Assembly (NCBI GenBank): GCA_041746735.1
Contig: JBGTGP010000020.1
Span: 1 to 64,000 of the forward strand
Length of the DNA: 64,000 nt
Direction: 5' to 3'
Source of the DNA: Opimibacter sp041746735
Lineage (GTDB): Bacteria > Bacteroidota > Bacteroidia > Chitinophagales > Saprospiraceae
A program made the position numbers and the translations under genes. How positions within the stretch are numbered: position 1 is the first letter of the stretch; the number at the start of each line of letters is the position of its first letter. Under the pieces are notes generated by a model. That model saw only the letters and a list, made by a program, of their open reading frames with translations. It was not told where the DNA came from and did not search any database. Positions 54,594 through 63,476 of the stretch are shown piece after piece.

Positions 54594-56036
54594 ATGAATC
54601 AAGATCCCTTACTCTTTCACAATGACGAGAAAGGCCGTCAGGCGTTTACGGATCTGGCGCAAAGGGTAGTAGCATGGATTGCTGATTATTATCGAGGAAT
54701 CGAATCCAGGCCCGTAAGAAGTCAGGTACAACCTGGCGAGATTTATGCCCGTTTTCCCGATCATACCCCGGAAGATCCTGTTTCGGAGGATGAGGTTTTC
54801 AGGATACTGGATGAGGTTATTCTCCCCGGAATGACGCATTGGCAGCATCCTTTATTCTTTGGTTTTTTTCCGGGGAATACCAGTTTTCCCTCGATAGCTG
54901 CTGAAATGCTTACTGCAGGAATGGCCGCTCAGTGTATGCTGTGGGAGAGTTCTCCTGCAGCAGCAGAACTGGAGCAAAAATGTATGGACTGGTGCCGGGA
55001 TCTGCTGGGATTACCTGGTGGCTGGGAGGGTACCATACAGGATACGGCCTCCAGCGCTACTCTCACGGCTTTACTTACAGCAAGGGAATGGAAATCAGGA
55101 TTCAGAATTTCACGACGTGGCTATGATGGTACAGTTTATCGGATATATACCTCATCGCAGGCCCATTCATCTGTTGAAAAGGCCGTCCGGTTGGCTGGCA
55201 TTGGAACGGATAATCTGATTAAAGTAGGCGTTCTATCAAACCTCTCGATGGACATCCCTCGACTGGAGGAAGCCATTCAGTCGGACCTTCGTGCAGGCTA
55301 TACTCCGTTGTGTGTTATCACCACGATTGGCACAACAGCCACAGGAGCGGTTGATCCTGTGGAGGAGGTAAGCCGAATAACCAGTCAATATGGCCTTTGG
55401 CATCATGTGGATGCGGCGTATGCGGGGACCGCACTGATGTTGGAGGAATATGCTCACCTGAGAAAGGGTCTGGAAGGGGCAGATAGTTTTGTGTTCAATC
55501 CCCATAAGTGGATGTTTGTACAATTTGATTGCTCTATGTACTATGTCAGGGATTCGGAATTACTCACCCGCACGATGAGTATTGCACCATCCTATCTGAT
55601 GACGATGTATGGAGATCAGGTCAGGGACTATAGGGATTGGGGCATTCCCTTGGGGCGGAGATTTCGGGCGCTCAAATTATGGATGACGTTACAACTGCTG
55701 GGGACTAAAGCTATAAAATCAAGATTACGACATCATATCGGGATGGCTCAAAGTATAGCAATCAGGTTAGCGGATGACAGCCGACTCGAGATGGTTTTTC
55801 CGTTAGCACTTAATGTTGTGAACTTTCGGATTAAGGCTGTGACTGATCCGGATGGTCTGTTGACACAGCGACTTTCCCGAATGATCAATGATAGTGGGGA
55901 GGCCTACCTGACCTATGCAATCGTTGAAGGGCAGGGTCTCATCCGCTGGGTCCCCGGCCAGACGTACACTGAAACCCGGCACGTTGATTCGACCTGGCAA
56001 CTGATACAAAAACTTACGGATCAAATTCTATTCTGA
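54594..56036 (+). CDS. Pyridoxal-dependent aromatic amino acid decarboxylase-like protein
   Basis: A 480-residue group II PLP decarboxylase resembling aromatic-L-amino-acid decarboxylase. Conserved features are TASSATLTALLTARE, the cofactor segment HVDAAYAGTALM, and the PLP lysine in NPHKWM (Lys305). Length matches tyrosine/tryptophan/DOPA decarboxylases. Substrate is unknown. The gene begins at the base after the gldC stop and overlaps the dehydratase gene by one base (TGATG), so the three are coupled. Confidence 0.9.
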   Translation: MNQDPLLFHNDEKGRQAFTDLAQRVVAWIADYYRGIESRPVRSQVQPGEIYARFPDHTPEDPVSEDEVFRILDEVILPGMTHWQHPLFFGFFPGNTSFPSIAAEMLTAGMAAQCMLWESSPAAAELEQKCMDWCRDLLGLPGGWEGTIQDTASSATLTALLTAREWKSGFRISRRGYDGTVYRIYTSSQAHSSVEKAVRLAGIGTDNLIKVGVLSNLSMDIPRLEEAIQSDLRAGYTPLCVITTIGTTATGAVDPVEEVSRITSQYGLWHHVDAAYAGTALMLEEYAHLRKGLEGADSFVFNPHKWMFVQFDCSMYYVRDSELLTRTMSIAPSYLMTMYGDQVRDYRDWGIPLGRRFRALKLWMTLQLLGTKAIKSRLRHHIGMAQSIAIRLADDSRLEMVFPLALNVVNFRIKAVTDPDGLLTQRLSRMINDSGEAYLTYAIVEGQGLIRWVPGQTYTETRHVDSTWQLIQKLTDQILF

Positions 56037-56992
56037 TGGCCCTTCCTTCAAGAGAAGACTTATTAGATGCACGATCACGGATCGCATCTATCGTGCATGT
56101 CACCCCTGTATTTACGTCAACTACCTTTAATGTATTGTCCGGGGCAGAAGTCTATTTTAAGTGTGAAAATTTTCAGCGCATGGGAGCGTATAAGATGCGG
56201 GGTGCGGCTCATGCTGTATCCCGGTTGACCCCAGCGGAGAAAGAGAAAGGTGTCGTCACGCATTCGTCGGGAAACTTTGCACAGGCATTAGCCCTGGCTG
56301 CCAGGATCGCGGGCATAAAAGCCACAATCGTTATGCCTGAAAATGCACCCCGGGTCAAAGTGGATGCAGTGAAAGGATACGGAGCAGACATTGTCTTTAG
56401 CGGACCTTTACCCGCAGACCGGGAGAAAGCCGTAGATACTGTTATCCAGTCTACTGGTATGGTCTTTATACATCCTTCCAATGACCTTCAGGTCATATTG
56501 GGTAACAGCACTTGTGCACAGGAAATGATTGGGCAGGTGGGTCCTCTTGACCTTCTTGTTGCGCCTGTTGGGGGTGGCGGATTATTGGCAGGGACCGCGC
56601 TTGCGGCAAAATGGTTTTCACCCTCAACGCGGGTATGGGCTGCTGAGCCTGAAAGAGCCGATGATGCATGGAGATCACTTCAATCGGGTTGGATAGAGCA
56701 GAATGAAACCGCTGATACCCTTGCTGACGGGTTACGCACACATTTGGGCGACATCAATTTTCCGATCATTCTGTCGCTGGTGGAGAGGGTACTTCTTGTC
56801 AGCGAAGCTGAAATATTGGAGGCTATGTGGTGGGTATGGGAACGTATGAAGATCATCATTGAACCCAGTAGTGCAGTAGCTGTGGCAGCAGCACTACGGT
56901 ATAAACAGGATTTAGCGGGTAGAGCGGTGGGCATTATTATTTCAGGGGGCAATGTCGATATCCGGTATATGGCCTCTTTGAAAACCGTTTAG
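56036..56992 (+). CDS. Threonine/serine dehydratase family PLP enzyme
   Basis: A 318-residue fold-type II PLP enzyme. The cofactor lysine is Lys53 in GAYKMRGA; SSGNFAQALALAA and PVGGGGLLAG bind the PLP phosphate. It lacks the C-terminal ACT-like regulatory domain of biosynthetic IlvA, so it resembles catabolic threonine dehydratase, serine racemase or hydroxyaspartate dehydratase. Sequence cannot separate these. Co-translated with the decarboxylase. Confidence 0.9.
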   Translation: MALPSREDLLDARSRIASIVHVTPVFTSTTFNVLSGAEVYFKCENFQRMGAYKMRGAAHAVSRLTPAEKEKGVVTHSSGNFAQALALAARIAGIKATIVMPENAPRVKVDAVKGYGADIVFSGPLPADREKAVDTVIQSTGMVFIHPSNDLQVILGNSTCAQEMIGQVGPLDLLVAPVGGGGLLAGTALAAKWFSPSTRVWAAEPERADDAWRSLQSGWIEQNETADTLADGLRTHLGDINFPIILSLVERVLLVSEAEILEAMWWVWERMKIIIEPSSAVAVAAALRYKQDLAGRAVGIIISGGNVDIRYMASLKTV

Positions 56993-57009
56993 CCTGTATC
57001 GATGTTTGA

Positions 57010-57930
57010 TCATTCCGCTGGTTTACCGGAATAGATGATTGAAGAGGCGTGGTCTTCGTGGTGCCGGGAAGACCAAAACGTCCTAAAGCCTGAGTAAAGT
57101 GCGGCGGGTAAAGCAGCCAACCCATTTCCTTTATATTTTTCACTTAACATGCTTACATAAAAAGCATCCAGCGGCATAGCTGTCTTTTGCACCAATGAAA
57201 AATGATGCAGCGTCATCAGTTTTTCCATTGACCCGGGACTGAAGTGCCATAAATGTCGCGGCACATCATATGCAGCCCATTGCGCTCCATAGCGACTGGC
57301 ATCAAAAGATGTATAGTTGGGAACGGCAATCATCAATACTCCATCGGGTTTGAGGATAGTCCTGAAATGGTCCATGTATCCATTCAGATCGTACACGTGT
57401 TCCATCACATGCCACAAGGTGATAACATCATATGAATGGGGTTGCTGGATGGCCAAAATCTCCAAAGGCTCGATCTTCATTTCCAACTTGTCCAGTGCCA
57501 CCTTTCGTGCTGAACTGTCAGGTTCTAGGGCGACCACGTTCCAGCCGTGCGCTTGCATATAATGTGCAAAATGGCCGGTCCCGGCCCCTACGTCCAGCAA
57601 GGTACCTTGATTCCGCCCGGATGCCTGACAGACCCAATTAAATTTCTTGCTGAGCATATATTGGCGGGCAGCATGATAGAGTTTATTGGTCAGCCCTTTT
57701 CGGGTATCACTATGGGAAATATATTCCAAAGAAGCGTAATATCTACCGATTTCGGACTCATCGGGGTGAGGGTAGGTCATCCGGAGACCACAGGTATTAC
57801 ATTCCCGGAGCTCAAACCATTCGCCTGAAACGCTGTAATCTTTAGCCTGGCCGGCTTTGCGCCACGACTGGCTTTTACATGCAGGACAAGGGGGCAACGC
57901 TTCTTCCGGCAGATCGGGAATTGTCATCAT
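57010..57930 (-). CDS. Zinc-ribbon class I SAM-dependent methyltransferase
   Basis: A 306-residue methyltransferase. The N-terminal zinc ribbon (CPAC at about 14-17, CNTC at about 44-47) is followed by the SAM-binding motif LLDVGAGTGHFAHYM (about 110-124), ITLWHVMEHV and KPDGVLMIAVPNY. This layout is common in glycan or lipid-modifying methyltransferases, but the target is not known. A -7 box lies 5 nt before the ATG. It is convergent with the dehydratase gene. Confidence 0.87.
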   Translation of the reverse strand: MMTIPDLPEEALPPCPACKSQSWRKAGQAKDYSVSGEWFELRECNTCGLRMTYPHPDESEIGRYYASLEYISHSDTRKGLTNKLYHAARQYMLSKKFNWVCQASGRNQGTLLDVGAGTGHFAHYMQAHGWNVVALEPDSSARKVALDKLEMKIEPLEILAIQQPHSYDVITLWHVMEHVYDLNGYMDHFRTILKPDGVLMIAVPNYTSFDASRYGAQWAAYDVPRHLWHFSPGSMEKLMTLHHFSLVQKTAMPLDAFYVSMLSEKYKGNGLAALPAALYSGFRTFWSSRHHEDHASSIIYSGKPAE

Positions 57931-57935
57931 GCCTA

Positions 57936-57943
57936 CAAAAGTA
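57936..57943 (-). promoter_or_regulatory. -7 box of the methyltransferase gene
   Basis: The minus strand reads TACTTTTG, then TAGGC, then ATG; a perfect box. It also forms part of a small inverted repeat (CCTAC/GTAGG). It predicts a leaderless mRNA. Confidence 0.6.
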
Positions 57944-57995
57944 GGTTTCGGAATAGAATAAACTTGCAGGAAGGTATGGGTACCTGTAAGAATGT

Positions 57996-58003
57996 TATTT
58001 TTG
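57996..58003 (+). promoter_or_regulatory. -7 box of the second TonB receptor; decides its start
   Basis: TATTTTTG (perfect), then CGGCCT, then ATG at 58010. The box overlaps the codons after an upstream in-frame ATG (57992), so the real start must be 58010. Confidence 0.65.
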
Positions 58004-58009
58004 CGGCCT

Positions 58010-60310
58010 ATGTTTAGCAGCCAGATCTACCGCAACATCATTTGCTTGGTGTGTTTGTCCCTGATATATTTTTCAACATACGGTGCAATTTCCGCTCAGT
58101 CGGCAACTTTACGTGGGCATATTTTCGATGAATATACTGGTGAAGCCATGGCCTTTACCAATGTGTCACTGGTCGGGACCGGGTTTCGTACGGTGACAGA
58201 TTTGGATGGTTTCTTCATTTTTGCTGATCTGCCGGTGGCCGGCTATTCGCTGGAAGTCACCTTTATCGGGTATGATACCCTGCGAAGTGATGTCACCTTC
58301 AATACTTCGCAGGTTAAGTACATAAAGCTCTATATGCGGGAAGGTTCTGTACAATTGCAAACCATCAACGTGAGCGCCAGTTTGGAGCAACGCCGTAATG
58401 AAGTTAATTTTTCAAAAATCACTGTTACCCCCAAACAAATCAAAGCTATGCCTTCAGCAGGCGGTGAAGCGGATATAGCCCAATATATCCAGGTGCTTCC
58501 GGGTATAATTTCGACGGGAGATCAGGGAGGTCAGATTTATATTCGGGGTGGCTCACCGGTTCAGAATAAAGTATTGCTGGATGGTATGACGATCTACAAT
58601 CCTTTTCACAGTATTGGTTTTTTTAGTGTTTTTGAAACTGAGGCGATCAAATCGGCTGAAGTATTGACGGGTGGATTTGGTGCGGAGTATGGCGGACGGA
58701 TTTCAGCTATCGTGGATTTGAAAACAAGAGAGGGGGACAAAACCCGTTATGGAGGATTGGTATCTGCCAGTCCGTTTCAGGTGAAAGGTTTATTTGAAGG
58801 GCCGATCATTCCTTTTTCGCCTGATAAGGAAGCCAGTGCATCCTTCCTCCTGACAGGAAAGCACTCCTATCTGGATAAGACCTCCCCTTGGTTGTATAAC
58901 TATGCTACAGAAGATTCGCTGGGACTCCCTTATTCCTATACAGATGTATATGGGAAAGTATCCTTTCTAACCGGCGGAGGCAGTAAACTTGATTTTTTCG
59001 GATTTAGTTTTACAGATGGTGTGAATCTTATGGATATTGCCGCCTTGGACTGGACATCAGGAGGTGGAGGAATGAGCTTTAAACTGATTCCGTCGACTAG
59101 TAATCTGATTATCTCCGGCACATTGGCCTATTCCAAGTATGATATAAGCCTACGGGAGGCGGACGAGGCACCACGTCGGAATTCGATCAGTGGATTTAAT
59201 GCATTACTGGACTTTGCTTCCTTTGGGAAGAACAGTACGCTGAATTATGGATTTGATCTGAATGGATTTTCTACAGATTTTGCCTTCCGCAATTTTGTGG
59301 GCATTACCTTTGGACAGAATGAAAATACCACTGAGATAGGCGGATATGTGACATGGCGGCACAAAGCCGGTCCGGTCATCATCGAGCCGGGACTAAGAGC
59401 GCAGTTTTATGCATCACTTGGAGATATATCACTCGAACCGCGTTTTGGTCTTAAAAGCAATTTCTCGGATCATTTCAGGATTAAATTTGCAGCCGGTAAA
59501 TACTCACAAAACCTGATTAGTACTGTCAATGAGCGGGACGTCGTCAATTTATTTGTAGGCTTTCTGTCCGGACCGGAAGAGCGGATATTCAAACCGGGTA
59601 CCCGAACGCCTACTGATGACAAGCTGCAGAAAGCCTGGCACCTGTTGGGTGGATTTGAGTTTGACCTCAACTCCGGATGGGAGATCAATCTGGAAGGGTA
59701 TTACAAGGGCTTTACCCAACTGATCGGTATCAGTCGTAACAAGCTGAGTGATGCTGATCCTGATTTTCAGAGTGAAACGGGCAGTGCATACGGTATTGAT
59801 ATCAGTTTTAGCCGGCAGACCAATAAAGCATACTTGTGGGCGACCTATTCCCTTGGATTTGTCAATCGGGATGATGGGGTGCAGAAGTATCCCACTCATT
59901 TTGAACGCCGTCATAACGTGAACCTGCTGACCAGCCTTTCTCTGGGCCGGACCTGGGAGTTTGGTGTGAGGTGGAATTATGGTGCTGGCTTTCCTTTCAC
60001 ACTAACACAGGGATTTTACGGGCAGTACAATCTGTTGGGGGGTATAGATTCTGATATCACCACTGGTAATCCGGATCTGGGAATCATATACAGCGAGGAG
60101 CGTAATAGTGGAAGATTGCCGGATTATCATCGCCTCGATATGTCTTTAAAGAAGAAAGTTGAAATCAATCGTAATCTGGCGCTGGAGATTCTGGCGAGTG
60201 TGACCAATGTGTACAACAGAGGGAATATATTTTATTTTGACCGGGTGCGCTATAATCGGGTGGACCAGTTACCGATCCTGCCCAGTCTGACGCTTAAGGT
60301 GGATTTTTAA
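58010..60310 (+). CDS. TonB-dependent receptor with carboxypeptidase-like domain
   Basis: A 766-residue outer membrane transporter from the ATG at 58010. Signal peptide (cleavage near AISA), CarboxypepD_reg-like domain (about 33-110, with TDLDGFFIFADLP), plug (about 130-235, with IYIRGGSPVQNKVLLDGMTIYNP) and a barrel ending in SLTLKVDF. It has the same architecture as the receptor at 50172 but no partner lipoprotein follows. It stands alone, divergent from the methyltransferase. Substrate unknown. Confidence 0.92.
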   Translation: MFSSQIYRNIICLVCLSLIYFSTYGAISAQSATLRGHIFDEYTGEAMAFTNVSLVGTGFRTVTDLDGFFIFADLPVAGYSLEVTFIGYDTLRSDVTFNTSQVKYIKLYMREGSVQLQTINVSASLEQRRNEVNFSKITVTPKQIKAMPSAGGEADIAQYIQVLPGIISTGDQGGQIYIRGGSPVQNKVLLDGMTIYNPFHSIGFFSVFETEAIKSAEVLTGGFGAEYGGRISAIVDLKTREGDKTRYGGLVSASPFQVKGLFEGPIIPFSPDKEASASFLLTGKHSYLDKTSPWLYNYATEDSLGLPYSYTDVYGKVSFLTGGGSKLDFFGFSFTDGVNLMDIAALDWTSGGGGMSFKLIPSTSNLIISGTLAYSKYDISLREADEAPRRNSISGFNALLDFASFGKNSTLNYGFDLNGFSTDFAFRNFVGITFGQNENTTEIGGYVTWRHKAGPVIIEPGLRAQFYASLGDISLEPRFGLKSNFSDHFRIKFAAGKYSQNLISTVNERDVVNLFVGFLSGPEERIFKPGTRTPTDDKLQKAWHLLGGFEFDLNSGWEINLEGYYKGFTQLIGISRNKLSDADPDFQSETGSAYGIDISFSRQTNKAYLWATYSLGFVNRDDGVQKYPTHFERRHNVNLLTSLSLGRTWEFGVRWNYGAGFPFTLTQGFYGQYNLLGGIDSDITTGNPDLGIIYSEERNSGRLPDYHRLDMSLKKKVEINRNLALEILASVTNVYNRGNIFYFDRVRYNRVDQLPILPSLTLKVDF

Positions 60311-60483
60311 GGTAGCGGGCATTTTTTCATAAATAGATCGAAAGGAGGAATTTGCACCTATAGGTGGGAGGGGTTTGGTATGTGAGTAAGTGTTAAGGGG
60401 GTGAGGGGAAGGGTAGAAATTGTCTTTTGTTTTTATCTGGACTGATTTCGACGAAATCCGTCGCTGGCCTCCTCCCCTTCATG

Positions 60484-60516
60484 TTGTCCCACTTCCTTTC
60501 CTATTGACTAATTTTG
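60484..60516 (+). promoter_or_regulatory. Promoter of the LptF/G gene
   Basis: TTG at 60484 and TAATTTTG at 60509 (perfect TAnnTTTG) are 22 nt apart, within the usual 17-23. Transcription would begin near 60521, giving a leader of about 40 nt before the ATG at 60560. The gene-free stretch 60311-60483 shows nothing else I recognise. Confidence 0.7.
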
Positions 60517-60559
60517 ACCCGGCTATACGATTTTCTCCCAAAGATTGGTTGGGTACAGC

Positions 60560-62131
60560 ATGAAGAAGTCCTGGTATGACATCGGCTTTCAGATCGACCG
60601 GCTGCTCCTGAGCAGCTTCATACCCCCTTTTCTAATGTCCTTCTTCATCGCCCTGTTTGTCCTTATCATGCAGTTTCTGTGGAAGTTTATCGAAGATATT
60701 ATCGGTAAGGGCATAGGCGCCCTGATGATCATGGAGATGTTCTTTTACAAATCCGTGTCTCTTTTTCCGCTGGCCCTCCCGATCGCCATCCTGCTGGCTT
60801 CTGTCATGGTCATGGGAAATCTGGCGGAGAAATATGAACTCGCCAGTTTCAAGTCCGCGGGCGTACCGCTGACCCGGGTACTTTTACCCCTCCTCGCTTT
60901 CGCCACCCTGATTGGTGTCTTTTCTTTCTATTGCTCCAATACGATCATCCCGATTGCCAATCTGAAGTACCAGTCCCGGCTCTATGATATCCGCAATACC
61001 AAACCCACACTGACCATTGAACCCGGCGTTTTTAATAATGATTTTCGCGGCTACTCCATCCGTGTAGGAAAGAAGCACAGGGATAAAATCACCATCGAGG
61101 ATATCATGGTCTATGATGACAGCCAGCGCAACAGAGGCCTGATGAGTGTGGTCACGGCGGAGCGGGGTAAAATGTATGTTTCTGACGAGGACGGTGCATT
61201 CGTCATGACCCTCTATGATGGCTATCAGTATGCAGAAACCGATGCCCAGGGACGTCCCAATGCACATCCCTTCATGATTTCCCATTTTCAAGAGTGGACC
61301 CGACGGTTTGATCTCAGTGAGTTTGATCTGGATCGCACAGAAGAAGATCAGTTCAAATCGCATCACACGATGAAAAGTGCCCGTCAGATTGCGACTGAGA
61401 TCGATACCCTCGATGAGCAGATCCGGCAGGCCAGATCCACCCAGGCCATGTCGCTGGGCCTGTTTTCCACACAGGATACGCCATCACAGCCTCTGTCTGA
61501 AAGAGAAGTGGAGGGCGATGACCGGGTCAATGTCCTGGAAAAAAATCTGATGGGCAGTCGTGTCCCTGTCGAACATGCCAAAACGAATTTCAAGTATCAG
61601 CAGATGAAAACGTTCCTGGATACGATGACAATAACCGGTAAGGCTACATTATTTGGAAGCCTTCCGGCTCACATACGCCAGGAGTATACTCCACAATTCA
61701 ACAGTCGAATCAGTGTATTGCAATCCTCCATTGATAGAAATGAAAGAACAGTTCAGCGACTGGAGATGAACCGGCGTAAACATATCTATGAGTTGCACTG
61801 GAAGTTTTCTCTGGCTGCGGCATGCATGATTATGCTATTGATCGGGGGCCCTATGGGTGCGATTGTACGCAAAGGGGGTTTCGGGTATCCCTTATTGGTT
61901 TCCATCTTTTTCTTCACATTTTTTATCATGAGTAATATCAGCTGTAAGAAGCTGAATGAAGCTGAAAAACTCCCACCAACACTGGCCGCCTGGATGCCAG
62001 TCATAGTATTGGCCCTCATTTCCTTTTACCTGACCTATAAAGCACTCCAGGATGCCAAGATCATGGATATAGAGCGCATTCGCACATTCCTGGCCAGATG
62101 GCGCCCGCTCCAAAAACCACAAGTGGCATGA
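60560..62131 (+). CDS. LptF/LptG family lipopolysaccharide permease
   Basis: A 523-residue inner membrane permease of the YjgP/YjgQ family, which extracts LPS for transport to the outer membrane. Six transmembrane segments are in the family order: three N-terminal, a periplasmic jellyroll-like region (about 125-250), then three C-terminal. Between the jellyroll region and the last three helices lies a charged, coiled-coil-like stretch (about 255-405, including QFNSRISVLQSSIDRNERT) that makes the protein longer than E. coli LptF/LptG (about 360). The ATG at 60560 is preferred over the TTG at 60545. It overlaps the PAP2 gene by 4 bp. Confidence 0.9.
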   Translation: MKKSWYDIGFQIDRLLLSSFIPPFLMSFFIALFVLIMQFLWKFIEDIIGKGIGALMIMEMFFYKSVSLFPLALPIAILLASVMVMGNLAEKYELASFKSAGVPLTRVLLPLLAFATLIGVFSFYCSNTIIPIANLKYQSRLYDIRNTKPTLTIEPGVFNNDFRGYSIRVGKKHRDKITIEDIMVYDDSQRNRGLMSVVTAERGKMYVSDEDGAFVMTLYDGYQYAETDAQGRPNAHPFMISHFQEWTRRFDLSEFDLDRTEEDQFKSHHTMKSARQIATEIDTLDEQIRQARSTQAMSLGLFSTQDTPSQPLSEREVEGDDRVNVLEKNLMGSRVPVEHAKTNFKYQQMKTFLDTMTITGKATLFGSLPAHIRQEYTPQFNSRISVLQSSIDRNERTVQRLEMNRRKHIYELHWKFSLAAACMIMLLIGGPMGAIVRKGGFGYPLLVSIFFFTFFIMSNISCKKLNEAEKLPPTLAAWMPVIVLALISFYLTYKALQDAKIMDIERIRTFLARWRPLQKPQVA

Positions 62132-62769
62132 ACGCGTGGAAATTGTATCTCATAGGTACTGTCGTCCTGGTGTGCGCAGGGATAGCATTTTCACTCATTG
62201 GAGATAAAGGTTTTGTTCTTGCATGGTTTGCCGGACGACGACATCCATTCCCTGACTATTTTTTTTATTATGTAACCCTTTTAGGGGAACCCCCGGGATT
62301 TATCATCATCGGCGTGCTGCTGTGGCTTCGCTCATGGAGAAAAATGTTGATCATCCCTATATTGGGCGGGCTGGTAACCCTGATCAGTTATATACTGAAA
62401 AATATATTTGAACATGAACGACCGATTCTCTACCTCAAACGTATTGGATGGGAAGGTCCCCTGGGCGTACTCGATTATTATGTCAATACCGGCCATGCCA
62501 GTTTTCCGTCAGGCCACTCGATGGCGGCCTGGGCTTTATTTACCCTGACAGCCGCGCTGATCGCCAGGCCTTGGGTATCCATCCTCTGTCTTCTCCTGGC
62601 AGCGTCTGTGTCCGTTTCCAGAGTGTATCTGATGGTCCATTTTCTGCAGGATGTAGTAGCGGGTGCTGTCGTTGGCTTTGCCATCGGGTATATATTTTAT
62701 TTTATCGCCGAACGGTATATAAAGACAAACCATCAAGATGTCTTGCTGGACGAAGCCGATCAGTCCTGA
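62128..62769 (+). CDS. PAP2 family membrane phosphatase
   Basis: A 213-residue membrane phosphatase with the three family motifs: KNIFEHERP (KxxxxxxRP), FPSGHSMAAW (PSGH) and SRVYLMVHFLQDVVAG (SRxxxxxHxxxD). Possible substrates are undecaprenyl pyrophosphate, phosphatidylglycerophosphate or lipid A phosphates. The ATG at 62128 shares bases with the permease stop (ATGA); an ATG 30 nt earlier is less likely. Co-translation with LptF/G hints at an envelope lipid role. Confidence 0.88.
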   Translation: MNAWKLYLIGTVVLVCAGIAFSLIGDKGFVLAWFAGRRHPFPDYFFYYVTLLGEPPGFIIIGVLLWLRSWRKMLIIPILGGLVTLISYILKNIFEHERPILYLKRIGWEGPLGVLDYYVNTGHASFPSGHSMAAWALFTLTAALIARPWVSILCLLLAASVSVSRVYLMVHFLQDVVAGAVVGFAIGYIFYFIAERYIKTNHQDVLLDEADQS

Positions 62770-62834
62770 CATCTCTTTCCAGATCTAGCCTTTGGGCAAA
62801 CACCATTCCCAGAACGAGTCTAAGTTTTCCACAG

Positions 62835-62842
62835 TATATTTA
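62835..62842 (+). promoter_or_regulatory. Candidate -7 box of the OmpH-like gene
   Basis: TATATTTA, one mismatch to TAnnTTTG, 20 nt before the ATG at 62863. Confidence 0.4.
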
Positions 62843-62862
62843 CATCCTGATTCAAACTGGCT

Positions 62863-63456
62863 ATGAAATTTTTCTTACCACTGGTTTTAGCAATGTGTTT
62901 AGGGCTTACAGGGATTTCTTCCTGTAAACAGGATACACCTTCGTCTTCTTCTTCCTCCGCTCAGGTGGACGGATTGAAAATCGCGTATGTAAATGGAGAT
63001 TCAATTCTTCTCCATTTTGATGAGTTTAGACGGGAATCCGAAGCCATGGATGCCAGACAACGGGTAGCGGAGCAGGAACTGCAGCAAAAAGGAGCCGCAC
63101 TGGAGAAAGAGATTATGGCCTACCAAAAGAAAGCTCAGTCGGGTACCATGACGGGCAAGGAAATGGAAGCGCAGGAACGATATCTGGGCTCACGGCAAGA
63201 AGCCGTCATGGCCGAGCGCGACAGAATGGCTCAGGAGATTATGGAAGAGACCTCTACGATCAATAAACGACTTCAGGCTGTCCTTCAGGAAAAGCTCCAG
63301 GCCATCAAACAAAAAGAAGGCTATGATTTTATTCTGAGTTATGTCGAAGGAGGTCAGATCCTGATTGCAGACAAGAAATTCGATATCACGGACCGTGTAT
63401 TGTTGGAGCTTAATGCTACCTCGCCCAGAACTACAAAATCGGATACCACAGATTGA
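62863..63456 (+). CDS. OmpH/Skp family chaperone, predicted lipoprotein
   Basis: A 197-residue periplasmic chaperone for outer membrane proteins. After the signal (ISSC, Cys about residue 21) a Ser-rich linker (SSSSSS) leads to the OmpH core KIAYVNGDSILLHFDEF, then a long charged coiled-coil (about 60-150) and the closing strand YDFILSYVEGGQILIADKKFDIT. The lipobox is unusual, since Skp/OmpH is normally soluble; if real, the chaperone would be membrane-tethered. Confidence 0.88.
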   Translation: MKFFLPLVLAMCLGLTGISSCKQDTPSSSSSSAQVDGLKIAYVNGDSILLHFDEFRRESEAMDARQRVAEQELQQKGAALEKEIMAYQKKAQSGTMTGKEMEAQERYLGSRQEAVMAERDRMAQEIMEETSTINKRLQAVLQEKLQAIKQKEGYDFILSYVEGGQILIADKKFDITDRVLLELNATSPRTTKSDTTD

Positions 63457-63476
63457 GGTTGCACTTGGCGTACCAT

